Counted from the first letter of the stretch, positions 1-7,276 are shown. The stretch is 12,502 bases of DNA from Planctomycetaceae bacterium (GCA_020426065.1 JAGQQT010000060.1:1-12502); one strand, 5' to 3'. Made by a program: numbers and translations. Notes: generated by a model not told the origin, from the letters alone.

Positions 1-1
1 G

Positions 2-1738
2 GGAGCGTTGCGGCTCGATCAGGAATCGCTCGAACAGACAATCGAACAGTCACAGGAGCATCTCGATCAACTCTCGACCCGGCTGGCCGAGGAAAAACAT
101 TCGCTGCTCGAAATCAAAAATGAGACCGAAACCGTTCGGCGCGACCTGGAGCGTGTGACTTCCGATTTGAGCTCGCTGACCGGTCAGCTGGAATCTGTGC
201 AGCAGGAGAAGACAACTCAAACAGAGCGTGCCGAATCCCTGCGAGGTCAGATTCTGGAGCTGGATCAACTCATCGATCAGCAAAACCAGCAAGCGCAGGC
301 CATCAATGAGAAACTGCGCGGCCTGCATGATGAACTGGAACTGGTCAAGGTCGAAGCCACCAAGATTCAGCAGAAACAGCTGGCGGTTGAGGGTGTGAAG
401 AAAAGGCTCCTCAAGGATCGTGAGCTCAGACTCGCCCAGTATCATGAAGCCAAACTCCGGCTCGAAAACGGAACCAGCAAACAGGCCCAGATTGACCTGC
501 AGATTCTCAATTCCCGTTCCCGGCTGGCTGAGTTGTACCTGATTGGCGAACAGTTCAGCGTCAGCGTCGTTGCCGCTCGACGCATGCGGTCTGATATCCA
601 GTCCCAGCGGGATCGGCTCAACGAGCAACTCCGCAGTCATTCAGAAGTCCGTCGGGAACAGTAGCAGATCCTGTCCGATCTCCGCATTGAACAGCGTGAT
701 CTGGAAAACCAGCTCGGCGTCATTGAGCAGGGGATTCGCGATGATTACAGCATCCCGCTCGCAGAGCTGCTCCGTAACAACATCTCCTCTTATGAAGCGG
801 CTCAGGCCATTCATCATGGACAGGATATTCCGCCGCTGATCATCGATCTTTCCACGTTGCGGAAAGAAGCTCCCACTGCACTTACACACGAAGTTGAGCT
901 GGCAGAAACTGAAGACGTTGCCGTCGAGCAGGAAGTTCCTTCCGTTCCGGATGATTCGGCGGAACGTGAAGCATGGATGGAGCTGGCCAGCGACTGGACG
1001 GAATGGACCTGGGAAAACAGTGAAGAATCCTTCCTGGAGCAGCGTGAGAAAATCGAAAGCGAACTGCAGCGACTGCAGCGGCGGATCAAGGCACTGGGAG
1101 CGGTGGACCCGGAATCCCTGCACGGACTCGACGAACTCGAAACTCGCTTCCGGCATTTGAACACCCAGTTGCAGGACCTCAAACACGCCAAAGCCACGCT
1201 CGAACAGATCATCGACAAAATCAATACGGAAAGCCGTCGCCTGTTTGTCGAATCCTTCACCGCCATCCGCACTCAGTTCAAGGCCCTCTTCCGGCAACTG
1301 TTTGGCGGTGGAGAAGGGGACATCATCATGGAAGATGAGAACGATCCCCTGGAGTGTGGAATTGAAGTGGTGGCCCGCCCTCCCGGAAAGGAACTGCGGA
1401 GCATCAGCCTGCTTTCCGGTGGTGAAAAAACCATGACCGCTGTCGGACTGCTGCTGGCTATTTTCAAGAGTCGGCCCAGCCCGTTCTGTATTCTCGACGA
1501 ATGCGATGCCGCTCTCGATGAAGCCAACATCGATCGCTTCGCCAACGTGATCAAGGAATTCAAGGACAAGACGCAGTTCATCGTCATCTCGCACCGCAAG
1601 CGAACCATGACCGCCGCCGACCGCATCTTCGGCGTCACGATGGAAGAAGCCGGCGTCTCCAAACGCCTCACCGTCCGCTTCGAAGACGTCGGCGAAAACG
1701 GAGAAATCCTCTCGTCTTCGCAATCGAAGGCAGCGTGA
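2..1738 (+). pseudogene. smc: smc, 3' part: SMC chromosome-segregation ATPase, interrupted by an in-frame TAG
   Basis: SMC dimers with ScpA/ScpB organise and segregate the chromosome. The gene enters from the left edge, so its 5' part is missing. Up to about 850 the frame encodes heptad-like, Glu/Gln/Leu-rich coiled coil; an acidic stretch follows around 890-1050, then the C-terminal ATPase head. The head shows the ABC signature [18 protein letters not shown] (about 1410-1465), Walker B and D-loop as [19 protein letters not shown] (about 1483-1540), and an HRKRTM switch segment (about 1591-1608). The frame is open from position 2 to the TGA at 1736-1738 except for a single TAG at 662-664. Coiled-coil sequence continues directly after it, so this is one gene with a nonsense codon rather than two genes. 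As read, translation would stop before the C-terminal head, and half of each ATPase site would be lost. A TTG at 857 could open a head-only product, but no good ribosome-binding site precedes it. A sequencing error or a recent C-to-T change (CAG to TAG) are the simplest explanations. The family assignment is very secure; functional status is uncertain. Confidence 0.88.
662..664 (+). other. In-frame amber (TAG) codon within smc
   Basis: The codon context is CAG TAG CAG. One C-to-T transition from CAG would restore a Gln-rich coiled-coil reading. The frame is open for the remaining 1,074 bases to the natural stop, and the protein there is standard SMC sequence. No frameshift is involved. Confidence 0.95.
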
Positions 1739-1740
1739 AC

Positions 1741-1767
1741 GGCTTGAATTCAGGGCAGTTTCAAGCC
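1741..1767 (+). terminator. Hairpin between convergent smc and the double-CXXCG gene
   Basis: GGCTTGAA (1741-1748) pairs perfectly with TTCAAGCC (1760-1767) across an 11-base loop. It starts 3 bases after the smc stop, and only a short T-rich run (TCCTTT) follows on the plus strand. It sits in the 33-base gap between two converging genes, where a terminator is expected. The T tract is poor, so efficiency is uncertain. Confidence 0.5.
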
Positions 1768-1771
1768 TCCT

Positions 1772-2389
1772 TTACACGATTCTGCCAGCTTCAATAAATG
1801 TGATGTTGGAAAACTCTGCCTGTTCGAAGGAGTGTTTGGCTTCCTCTGTCACGAACATATGCTGAGAGCGTGGATTTTCCTTGAAACGAAATATCCCTTC
1901 GCCTTTCCAGTTACAACTGTCAATGTGGATGTCGCTTGTCATTGCCTTGTAGATGTTCTTCCCGCATCGACCGCATGTTCGGAATAAATGGCGAGGTGTC
2001 CTTTCTGTATTGGGGATTAATAAATCTTTCGCCTTCACTCTGTAGAACAAAGGCCCTTTGTAAGGGTGTTCCACAAGTGGTAAATTTTTTACTGATCTTC
2101 CAGCATGACCATCGTATTGTTCAAAGCGGACGGGGCTGAATGTGCAATGGAAACCATTGTTTTTTAAGAAGTCTTTGACACGATTTTGACACAGGGGAAT
2201 CATGCCGGACCAGGTAAAATCTCCAAGAGTGTCAGAGCCTGGAATCCATTGTGCGATGGTGGGCGGAGTCAGTTCTGATAAATACTCTCCGCAACACTGC
2301 TTTTCCCTGGTTATTCGCCAGTTTCCCGTAATCGTACACTGGGCATAATCCCTGAACGTTGCGCTTTGTTTGATGCGATAAATGATCAT
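1772..2389 (-). CDS. Double-CXXCG (Gmx_para_CXXCG) family protein, possible orphan immunity-type protein
   Basis: This 205-residue protein has no signal peptide or membrane segment. Its layout resembles the paralogous double-CXXCG family first noted in Myxococcus and Gemmata: a short N-terminal strand (MIIYRIKQ), a first cysteine motif near residues 30-35, a PGSDTLGDFTWSG block (50-62), a second motif CGRCG (139-143), and a C-terminal block IFRFKENP...MFVTEEAKHSFEQAEFSNITF (166-198). The second motif is intact. The first is degenerate: CC at 32-33 followed by G instead of CXXCG, so a two-motif zinc site may be incomplete. Members often occur as scattered paralogues and are loosely linked with polymorphic-toxin immunity; no toxin gene is visible here, so that role is only an inference. 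The gene is AT-richer than smc and the translation genes, which suggests transfer. No convincing Shine-Dalgarno sequence precedes the ATG, and the IS630 end lies only about 17-24 bp upstream, so normal expression may have been disturbed. Assignment is from recalled motif layout, not a search. Confidence 0.6.
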   Translation of the reverse strand: MIIYRIKQSATFRDYAQCTITGNWRITREKQCCGEYLSELTPPTIAQWIPGSDTLGDFTWSGMIPLCQNRVKDFLKNNGFHCTFSPVRFEQYDGHAGRSVKNLPLVEHPYKGPLFYRVKAKDLLIPNTERTPRHLFRTCGRCGKNIYKAMTSDIHIDSCNWKGEGIFRFKENPRSQHMFVTEEAKHSFEQAEFSNITFIEAGRIV

Positions 2390-2413
2390 GGCATTGCAGT
2401 AGCGTAGTACTTC

Positions 2414-2433
2414 GTCTATCGCTATTTGTCAGG
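2414..2433 (+). repeat. Left terminal inverted repeat of the IS630 element
   Basis: The 20 bases beginning GTCTATCGC and ending TGTCAGG are exactly complementary to 3632-3651. Outward of the repeat the two ends diverge (2 matches in 7), although the true IS tip may extend a few bases to the TA target. Confidence 0.92.
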
Positions 2434-2495
2434 CTATTTTATAATGATTTCGAGTTAAACATTATTTGGTTTCTCAGGGAAGGCAAGAGGTCAGG

Positions 2496-3071
2496 ATGAC
2501 TCAGTCGAATGTGAAGTTGGAAGTTGTGCTCGATGACGGACAGCGTCAGCAGTTAGAAGCTCTGGTGAAATCAGGGACTGCGGCGGCCAGGCGAGTCCGG
2601 CAAGCTCGGATTCTCCTGATGGCAGATGAAGATCGCCGAGAAGGACGGCGTCCAGATTGGTATATCGCCGAGTGCATGGGCATGAGCGAGCGGCAGGTCT
2701 GCCGCATTCGGCAACGTTTTGTCCGTGAAGGATTGGAGCCTGTGCTGCAGCGGCAGACTCGTTCGGATGCCGGTCTTCCCAAGAAGCTCGATGGCTCCGT
2801 GGAAGCCCAACTGGTCACGCTCTGTTGCAGCGATCCTCCTGATGGTCAACAGCGTTGGACATTGCAATTGCTGGTTGATGAACTCTGTCGTCTTAACGTC
2901 GTCACCAGTGTTTGTCGAGAAACCGTTCGTCAGACACTTAAAAAAATCGCCTCAAGCCCTGGCAAACAAAACGCTTCTGTATTCCGGAAGCTGACCGCCC
3001 CCGCTTCGTGGCACACATGGAACGAATCCTCGATGTGTACCACGAAACGTACGACGAAAAGCATCCGTTAA
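2496..3071 (+). CDS. IS630 transposase, first frame (DNA-binding part)
   Basis: This frame carries the N-terminal, DNA-binding half of an IS630-type transposase. It begins MTQSNVKLEVVLDDGQRQQLEALV and has a helix-turn-helix region around residues 30-80 (RRVRQARILLMA ... DWYIAECMGMSERQVCRIRQRF), followed by a second winged-helix-like part ending in SVCRETVRQTLKK (about residue 149). The ATG at 2496 is preferred over the TTG at 2466 because GAGG and CAGG precede it. Homology to the family stops at the A7 run (2940-2946). The remaining residues in this frame (IASSPGKQNAS...) look like out-of-frame translation, while the family sequence resumes in the -1 frame. The frame ends at a TAA at 3069. 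The full transposase therefore needs the shift into the second frame and would be about 382 residues, a normal size for this IS630 subgroup. Confidence 0.85.
   Translation: MTQSNVKLEVVLDDGQRQQLEALVKSGTAAARRVRQARILLMADEDRREGRRPDWYIAECMGMSERQVCRIRQRFVREGLEPVLQRQTRSDAGLPKKLDGSVEAQLVTLCCSDPPDGQQRWTLQLLVDELCRLNVVTSVCRETVRQTLKKIASSPGKQNASVFRKLTAPASWHTWNESSMCTTKRTTKSIR
2937..2947 (+). other. Probable -1 frameshift site in the IS630 transposase (A7 run)
   Basis: In the first frame the codons are CTT AAA AAA ATC. A one-base backward slip after the second AAA gives AAT CGC CTC and restores the family sequence LKKNRLKPW. The seven A residues (2940-2946) would favour ribosomal slippage on Lys codons or transcriptional slippage. 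IS630-family elements are known to use frameshifting. The upstream codon pair is T AAA AAA, not the optimal A AAA AAx register, so a simple indel cannot be excluded. Confidence 0.6.
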
Positions 3072-3643
3072 TCTGCATGGATGAGGCTTCCAAACAGATT
3101 CTGGCGGATGTGGAGCCTGCGTTGCCAATGTTTCCAGGGTACCCACGTCGCGAAGACCATCATTACGAGCGAAAGGATGTGCGAGCCTTGTTCATGTTTT
3201 TCGACCCGATTCGTGGATGGCGTCGTGTGGCGAATCGTGAGAGCCGGAAACGCTTCGATTGGGCTGAGGAAGTCCAACGACTTCTGAAAGTGGATTATCC
3301 AGACGCTGAGTTGGTAACACTTGTCTGTGACAACCTGAATACGCATGACATTGCGAGTTTGTATGCCACCTTTCCCGCTTCTCAGGCTCATCAACTCGTT
3401 AAACGGCTTCGTTTGATTCACACACCACGCAACGGTAGTTGGCTCAATATGGCAGAAATGGAGTTGAGTATTCTGTCAAGACAATGCATCAACCGCCGCT
3501 TTGAGAACTCAGACGAAATGACTGCCGAAATTGAATCCTGGCAAGAGTATCGCAATCAACAACACCTCGGAGCAAACTGGCAATTCAGGACAGACAATGC
3601 CAGAATCAAACTCAAAGCCCTCTATCCTTTCCCTGACAAATAG
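2942..3643 (+). CDS. IS630 transposase, second frame (DDE catalytic part)
   Basis: This frame is open from just after a TAA at 2939-2941 and begins KNRLKPWQTKRFCIPEADRPRFVAHME, the expected continuation of the first frame after RQTLKK. It contains the catalytic triad of the IS630/Tc1-like DDE domain: Asp in CMDEASKQ (about 3077-3100), Asp in VCDNLNTH (about 3326-3349), and Glu in NGSWLNMAEMEL (about 3430-3465). The C-terminus RIKLKALYPFPDK is typical, and its last codons and TAG stop (3641-3643) lie inside the right terminal repeat. A GTG at 3008 could start a free catalytic part, but it would miss conserved residues upstream and has no evident ribosome-binding site. Production by -1 shift from the first frame is the preferred reading; a one-base deletion in an A8 run is the alternative. 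Confidence 0.88.
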   Translation, partial: KNRLKPWQTKRFCIPEADRPRFVAHMERILDVYHETYDEKHPLICMDEASKQILADVEPALPMFPGYPRREDHHYERKDVRALFMFFDPIRGWRRVANRESRKRFDWAEEVQRLLKVDYPDAELVTLVCDNLNTHDIASLYATFPASQAHQLVKRLRLIHTPRNGSWLNMAEMELSILSRQCINRRFENSDEMTAEIESWQEYRNQQHLGANWQFRTDNARIKLKALYPFPDK

Positions 3644-3651
3644 CGATAGAC
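3632..3651 (-). repeat. Right terminal inverted repeat of the IS630 element
   Basis: This is the exact reverse complement of 2414-2433. The transposase stop codon TAG (3641-3643) lies inside it. Confidence 0.92.
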
Positions 3652-3666
3652 AGACCAGTACAGAAT

Positions 3667-6180
3667 TTACTTGAGCTTCTCTTCCAGTTTGGTGATCAGG
3701 CTTTTGTCCGGGTAGGAGGCGGACTGTTCCTGATCCAGGGCCGTTTTCCAGGCCTGGCGGGCTTTTTCGTCCCGTTTGAGAGCGGCGTAGCAATCTCCCA
3801 GGTGATCCCACAAAACACCATCCCCTTCGGTGGAATCGACCACGGCCTTCTCCAGATACTCCAGAGATTCCTCAAACCGGCCCAGGCGGTAAAGCACCCA
3901 GCCCATGCTGTCCAGATAGGCATCGTTTTCCGGTTCGGCATCGAGAGCTTTTTTGATCATCTCGTAGGCCTGATCCAGTTTTTTGTTCTGGTCGGCATAC
4001 AGGTAACCCAGGTCATTGCAGACCGAGATGTCATCGGGGTTTCGCTCGTAATACACCTCAAGAATCTTTTCCCCCTTCTCAAACTGCTTGTCCTGAACGT
4101 AAGCGGCTGAAAGGGAGAAGTGAGTCTGCCGGATAATGTTATCTTCCGGATCCGCATCGGGACTTGAGCTGATCAGGTCTTCAAAGGCCTTGATCGACTC
4201 GGCCCACTGATGGGTGTAGTAATAAATCCAGCCACGCTGGAACTTCCAGATCAACTCCTGTGGCTGATCGGCAATGGCATCGCTGATCAGTTTCTGGGCT
4301 TCGGGTGCGTGTCCTCCGAATGCCAGACAACGGGAAAGATTGTAGGTAACTTCGTGAGCAACCTGCCGATTAGACTGAGCCTTGGCTTTTTCCAGCAGCG
4401 GGAGGAAGATTCGCGTCGCTTCTTCCCATTCCTGGGCCACATAGTGAATACGCCCTTCCTGATACTCCCAGATCAGGTTATCCGGATCCGTTTCCCGCAC
4501 CTTTTTAATGAGCGCGAGTGCATCTTCGTAGCGTTCAGCAGTCATGAAAGTCTGGACCAGCTGAAGTTGAAACGCCTGCCGCTGTTGAACCAGGTCCGGT
4601 GACTCGATCGCCTTTTCCAGGACCGCGACCAGCGTTTCAATTTCATCTTTCGAGGTCAGATACTCGACCAGTTCTGCATAGAGTGTAACCACCACCTGGG
4701 TTTGTGGCCGAAGCTTCATCGCACGCTCATAGAACGACACGATGTTGTCGACATTCCCCTGCTGCATGGCCAGTTTTGCCAGCAGATACGCCTGGGCAAA
4801 ACCTGCCCGCTTGTCTTCTGGTTCTTCCTCCGCAAGACCGATTTTGATCATTTCCGCCGTCAGCTTTTCATCCTGACCAATTCGATCCAGCTCAGCTTCG
4901 AGTCGAGCGGTGTTGACTCCGACCAGCATGGACTGAGTCAACGCGGCCAGAACCTGCTCGGCATTTCCCCGATGTCGCTCAATCTGCAAGCGCCCAAGTT
5001 GAACTTCATCCTGCTGTTTCGAGTCTGAGAGTCGATCATAAATGGCCGCCGCTTCCTCATACTTTTCGCGCGCGATGTACTGCTCGGCCAGGTAAAACTG
5101 CAGGGCTTCATTTTTTGGATCCCCATCAGCCAATTCGATCAGTCGTGGCAGAACGTCCGCCTCCCGTCCGGAAGCGACCAGAATCTCAGACAACAGCAGG
5201 TAGGGTCCTTTTCCTTTAACAGACAGTTTCGCATCGAAATACTCGTTCAGTTTTTTCAGTGCTTCTTCGGGCTGGTTTCTGCGAGCCAGAATCCGTGCCA
5301 CCTGATAACTGAATGCTTCCGGATTTTTTGTGGTCGACTTGGCAGCGAAATCGAGAGCCTTTTCAGCCAGTTCCAGTCGGTCGGTGGCCAGAAACAGCTC
5401 GGCAAACGACTCGAATGTTTCTGTTTTGTTTCCCTGCAATGTCTGCAGGGCCTGCTGGGTGCGGTAATCCAGAGAGTAATCGTCCGGATTCGTGATCGCA
5501 TCAAACACGATGGCAAAGGCGCGAGCCGCCTCTTCCTGCTGTCCGATGGACAGGTAAAGCTGGCCCAGCTGACTCATGATGGAAATATAGGGACCACCTT
5601 TTTTGTCGACAGTCTGACTGTCAATCGCCTTTTCGAAATAGGCAATCGATCCCGCCACATCCCGTTTTCTGAGGGCATAAATTCCCAGTTGACTCAGCAG
5701 TTCAAAGTTATCCGGATCAAGCTCCACCGCTTTTTGAGCGTAGCGGATGGCATCCTCTGTCTTTTCCAGCCGGAAGGCCAGTGGAATGATGCTGCGGTAC
5801 AGTGGAATGGCGGTATCGTCAATTTTGATCGCTTTTTCGTAAGCCTCGTAGGCCTCCGAAAACTTATTCTGGTACTCATAAGCGCGGGCGGTCATGTACC
5901 AGGCCGCTGCCTCGCGTCGTTTTTCGACCTGCTCATCAGTGGCAGAGAGTGGCAGCTTGAACTCCGGCTTGTCATCACCAGGCTGCTGCAGAATCTCCAG
6001 CAGACTTTCCAGCTGGGCATTGGCAGGAATAGCAGGAGGCAGATCCTCGGCCGGTGGGACTGGTTCGTCCGCCCGAACAGCTGAAACCCAGAGCCCTGCT
6101 CCAAGAAACAGTCCAGCCGGAATGACCAGAATCAACCAGCCGATCCTGTCGTTGATTGCACGAGTGAAAGAAGTGAACAT
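3667..6180 (-). CDS. Exported tetratricopeptide-repeat protein, 837 residues
   Basis: This is a large TPR scaffold protein predicted to act outside the cytoplasm. Residues 1-37 form a signal peptide: basic start, hydrophobic stretch WLILVIPAGLFLGAGLWVSA, and a likely cleavage after AVRA before DEPVPP. A Pro-rich linker follows. TPR units are clear at about 92-195 (AAWYMTARAYEYQNKFSEAYEAYEKAIKI and the next two) and at about 715-815 (VCNDLGYLYADQNKKLDQAYEMIKKAL, DSMGWVLYRLGRFEESLEYLEKAV, DHLGDCYAALKRDEKARQAWKTAL), with degenerate helical repeats between. The C-terminal DSMGW...DHLGDCY pattern is common in bacterial exported TPR proteins. The ATG at 6178-6180 is chosen because AAGGAG lies 9 bases upstream and the signal peptide begins there. 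The open frame extends to 6345, but the extra 55 residues have no Shine-Dalgarno sequence and would bury the signal peptide. The stop is about 8 bp from the IS630 border. No catalytic domain is visible, so the partner and pathway are unknown. Confidence 0.88.
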   Translation of the reverse strand: MFTSFTRAINDRIGWLILVIPAGLFLGAGLWVSAVRADEPVPPAEDLPPAIPANAQLESLLEILQQPGDDKPEFKLPLSATDEQVEKRREAAAWYMTARAYEYQNKFSEAYEAYEKAIKIDDTAIPLYRSIIPLAFRLEKTEDAIRYAQKAVELDPDNFELLSQLGIYALRKRDVAGSIAYFEKAIDSQTVDKKGGPYISIMSQLGQLYLSIGQQEEAARAFAIVFDAITNPDDYSLDYRTQQALQTLQGNKTETFESFAELFLATDRLELAEKALDFAAKSTTKNPEAFSYQVARILARRNQPEEALKKLNEYFDAKLSVKGKGPYLLLSEILVASGREADVLPRLIELADGDPKNEALQFYLAEQYIAREKYEEAAAIYDRLSDSKQQDEVQLGRLQIERHRGNAEQVLAALTQSMLVGVNTARLEAELDRIGQDEKLTAEMIKIGLAEEEPEDKRAGFAQAYLLAKLAMQQGNVDNIVSFYERAMKLRPQTQVVVTLYAELVEYLTSKDEIETLVAVLEKAIESPDLVQQRQAFQLQLVQTFMTAERYEDALALIKKVRETDPDNLIWEYQEGRIHYVAQEWEEATRIFLPLLEKAKAQSNRQVAHEVTYNLSRCLAFGGHAPEAQKLISDAIADQPQELIWKFQRGWIYYYTHQWAESIKAFEDLISSSPDADPEDNIIRQTHFSLSAAYVQDKQFEKGEKILEVYYERNPDDISVCNDLGYLYADQNKKLDQAYEMIKKALDAEPENDAYLDSMGWVLYRLGRFEESLEYLEKAVVDSTEGDGVLWDHLGDCYAALKRDEKARQAWKTALDQEQSASYPDKSLITKLEEKLK

Positions 6181-6326
6181 CGATGGTCGCTCCTTGCTGT
6201 TCCGCTGACATGTCACACGGCTGATGAATAAACCTGTCCCGCCCCCGAAAACGGTTTCCAGTCCTTCCCCCTCAGGAGATGAACCACACGTATCGAGCGA
6301 AACAGGGCAACTGACACATTCCTCTA

Positions 6327-6355
6327 TTTTTACCAGTTCCTGCATATCTTACCAA
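6327..6355 (-). promoter_or_regulatory. Possible promoter of the TPR gene
   Basis: On the minus strand TTGGTA is followed after 17 bases by TAAAAA, which would give a leader of about 140 bases. The match to the sigma-70 consensus is modest. Confidence 0.25.
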
Positions 6356-6491
6356 GAGAGCTCTGCAACGGATAGCGGGAGATTCTGCCGATGACCTGCC
6401 AAAACAGCCAACTTCTGCAAAACAGACTGGGGAAAAACCTCCCAAAAATGACGATTCACAGATATTCAGGCCAGATAATCCCCTGAAATTC

Positions 6492-6520
6492 TTGACCGTA
6501 TCGTGAATGGTCGATAAAAA
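6492..6520 (+). promoter_or_regulatory. Possible upstream promoter of the infC cluster
   Basis: TTGACC (6492-6497), a 17-base spacer and TAAAAA (6515-6520). The -35 match is good (5 of 6) and the -10 match only fair. Confidence 0.35.
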
Positions 6521-6539
6521 TTCAGATCGGCGAGTCTGA

Positions 6540-6567
6540 TTGCGTTATCTGGAGAGTGTGTTAGTAT
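6540..6567 (+). promoter_or_regulatory. Probable promoter of the infC-rpmI-rplT-pheS cluster
   Basis: TTGCGT (6540-6545), a 16-base spacer and TAGTAT (6562-6567). Transcription would begin near 6574, giving a leader of about 85 bases with two short hairpins, CTCTC/GAGAG (6577-6593) and AGCAG/CTGCT (6619-6633), ahead of the infC start. Confidence 0.4.
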
Positions 6568-6648
6568 TACGTAAATCTCTCACCTGACGAGAGTTGCAGG
6601 GGAGACCAGTACGCAGAAAGCAGGTTCGCTGCTCAGAAAATCCGTAAT

Positions 6649-6663
6649 AAGGAGCCAAAAATC
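6649..6663 (+). promoter_or_regulatory. Ribosome-binding site and AUC start codon of infC
   Basis: AAGGAG (6649-6654) is followed after 6 bases by ATC (6661-6663), which is in frame with IF-3. The first canonical start in this frame is a GTG at 6679, 24 bases from the Shine-Dalgarno sequence and too far to use it. Starting at ATC adds the usual short N-terminal tail ending in RVNEQIR. Confidence 0.75.
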
Positions 6664-7164
6664 GAGACGACGCACCGAGTGAATGAACAGATCAGGATCT
6701 CGCCGATTCGGGTTGTGAACTTTGATGGTGAAATGCTGGGGGTCATTGAAACCTCCGAAGCGCAGGCACGGGCCACAGAAGTCGGGATGGACCTGGTAGA
6801 GGTTGCACCGAACGAACGCCCTCCCGTGTGCCGAATTATGGACTATGGGAAGTTCAAGTACGAGCAGAAAAAGAAGCTCAGTAAAAACACGAAACAGCAC
6901 CAGGTCCAGCTGAAAGAAATCCGCCTCCGCCCCAAAATTGGTGAACACGATGTGGATTTCAAGATGAAGAAAGCACGCGATTTCCTCCTGCATCACGACA
7001 AGGTAAAGCTGACCGTCATGTTTAAGGGACGGGAAAACGCCCACCACGAACGGGGACTCGATATCCTTAAGAGCATGGTTAATTCACTGGATGATATTGC
7101 CAAACTCGAAAAGCCCCCCGGTATGGATGGACGGATGATGACTGCAATTCTGGCTCCGAAATAA
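6661..7164 (+). CDS. infC: Translation initiation factor IF-3
   Basis: IF-3 binds the 30S subunit, keeps it apart from 50S, and checks the start codon and initiator tRNA. The 167-residue product has the N-terminal domain with [32 protein letters not shown] (about 44-75), a Lys-rich linker, and the C-terminal domain with [28 protein letters not shown] and [12 protein letters not shown]. It ends MMTAILAPK, as in the family. The start is placed at the ATC at 6661 rather than the GTG at 6679 because of the well-spaced AAGGAG. In E. coli infC starts at AUU, and IF-3 represses its own translation by rejecting that codon; the same feedback is inferred here. It is the first gene of a cluster with rpmI, rplT and pheS. 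Confidence 0.96.
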   Translation: METTHRVNEQIRISPIRVVNFDGEMLGVIETSEAQARATEVGMDLVEVAPNERPPVCRIMDYGKFKYEQKKKLSKNTKQHQVQLKEIRLRPKIGEHDVDFKMKKARDFLLHHDKVKLTVMFKGRENAHHERGLDILKSMVNSLDDIAKLEKPPGMDGRMMTAILAPK

Positions 7165-7188
7165 GCCAGAGAGTGGCAGGTTGAAAGG

Positions 7189-7207
7189 CTTTCCCTCTGC
7201 GGGAAAG
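7189..7207 (+). other. Hairpin just after infC
   Basis: CTTTCCC (7189-7195) pairs perfectly with GGGAAAG (7201-7207) over a 5-base loop, 24 bases after the infC stop. No T tract follows, so it is more likely an mRNA structure than a terminator. Confidence 0.5.
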
Positions 7208-7237
7208 GTGACGAACTTCAAATCCGCCCTCCGCAGG

Positions 7238-7276
7238 CATTTCAGCAGGAAAAAGTTTTCATCCTGACCTGAAATG
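7238..7276 (+). promoter_or_regulatory. Long imperfect hairpin between infC and rpmI
   Basis: CATTTCAG (7238-7245) pairs with CTGAAATG (7269-7276), and the next CAGGA (7246-7250) with TCCTG (7262-7266), leaving a 2-base bulge. A further A/T stem can form inside the loop. No T tract follows. The position matches where L20 represses rpmI-rplT translation in E. coli, so an L20-responsive leader is a reasonable inference, not a demonstrated one. Confidence 0.5.

Larger units (their letters stand above)
2407..3658 (+). mobile_element. IS630-family insertion sequence, about 1.25 kb
   Basis: The element is bounded by a 20-bp perfect inverted repeat (2414-2433 and 3632-3651) and carries a two-frame IS630-type DDE transposase. 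IS630 elements insert at and duplicate TA. TA dinucleotides at 2405-2406 and 3659-3660 lie the same distance (7 bp) outside the two repeats, giving the borders used here; another TA at 2408-2409 leaves the left border uncertain by a few bases. The element sits about 17 bp upstream of the double-CXXCG start codon and about 8 bp beyond the TPR stop codon, transcribed opposite to both. Both ends and the catalytic residues are present, so it may be active if the frameshift works. Confidence 0.88.
6181..6660. other. Divergent intergenic region between the TPR gene and infC
   Basis: These 480 bases carry no convincing gene. They hold the TPR gene's Shine-Dalgarno sequence (minus strand, next to 6180) and a possible minus-strand promoter (6327-6355). 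They also hold two possible plus-strand promoters for infC (6492-6520 and 6540-6567), small hairpins in the infC leader (6577-6593 and 6619-6633), and the infC ribosome-binding site (6649-6654). A TTCAGG/CCTGAA inverted repeat (6465-6470 and 6482-6487) lies just upstream of the first infC promoter candidate. Confidence 0.6.

Noticed and set aside
641..1723. Long minus-strand open frame opposite smc
   Set aside because: It is antisense to highly recognisable SMC ATPase sequence, has no family resemblance, and reflects codon bias of the real gene.
857..1738. Separate gene for a stand-alone SMC head domain starting at TTG 857
   Set aside because: SMC sequence continues unbroken in the same frame from before the TAG, including coiled coil at 665-856, so a split into two natural genes is less likely than a nonsense codon.
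6181..6345. 55-residue N-terminal extension of the TPR protein
   Set aside because: The start at 6180 has AAGGAG at good spacing and begins a proper signal peptide; the extension has no such support and is Cys/Gly-rich without pattern.
7238..7276. Intrinsic terminator after infC
   Set aside because: The stem is good but no T tract follows on either strand, and rpmI and rplT lie downstream in the usual cluster order.
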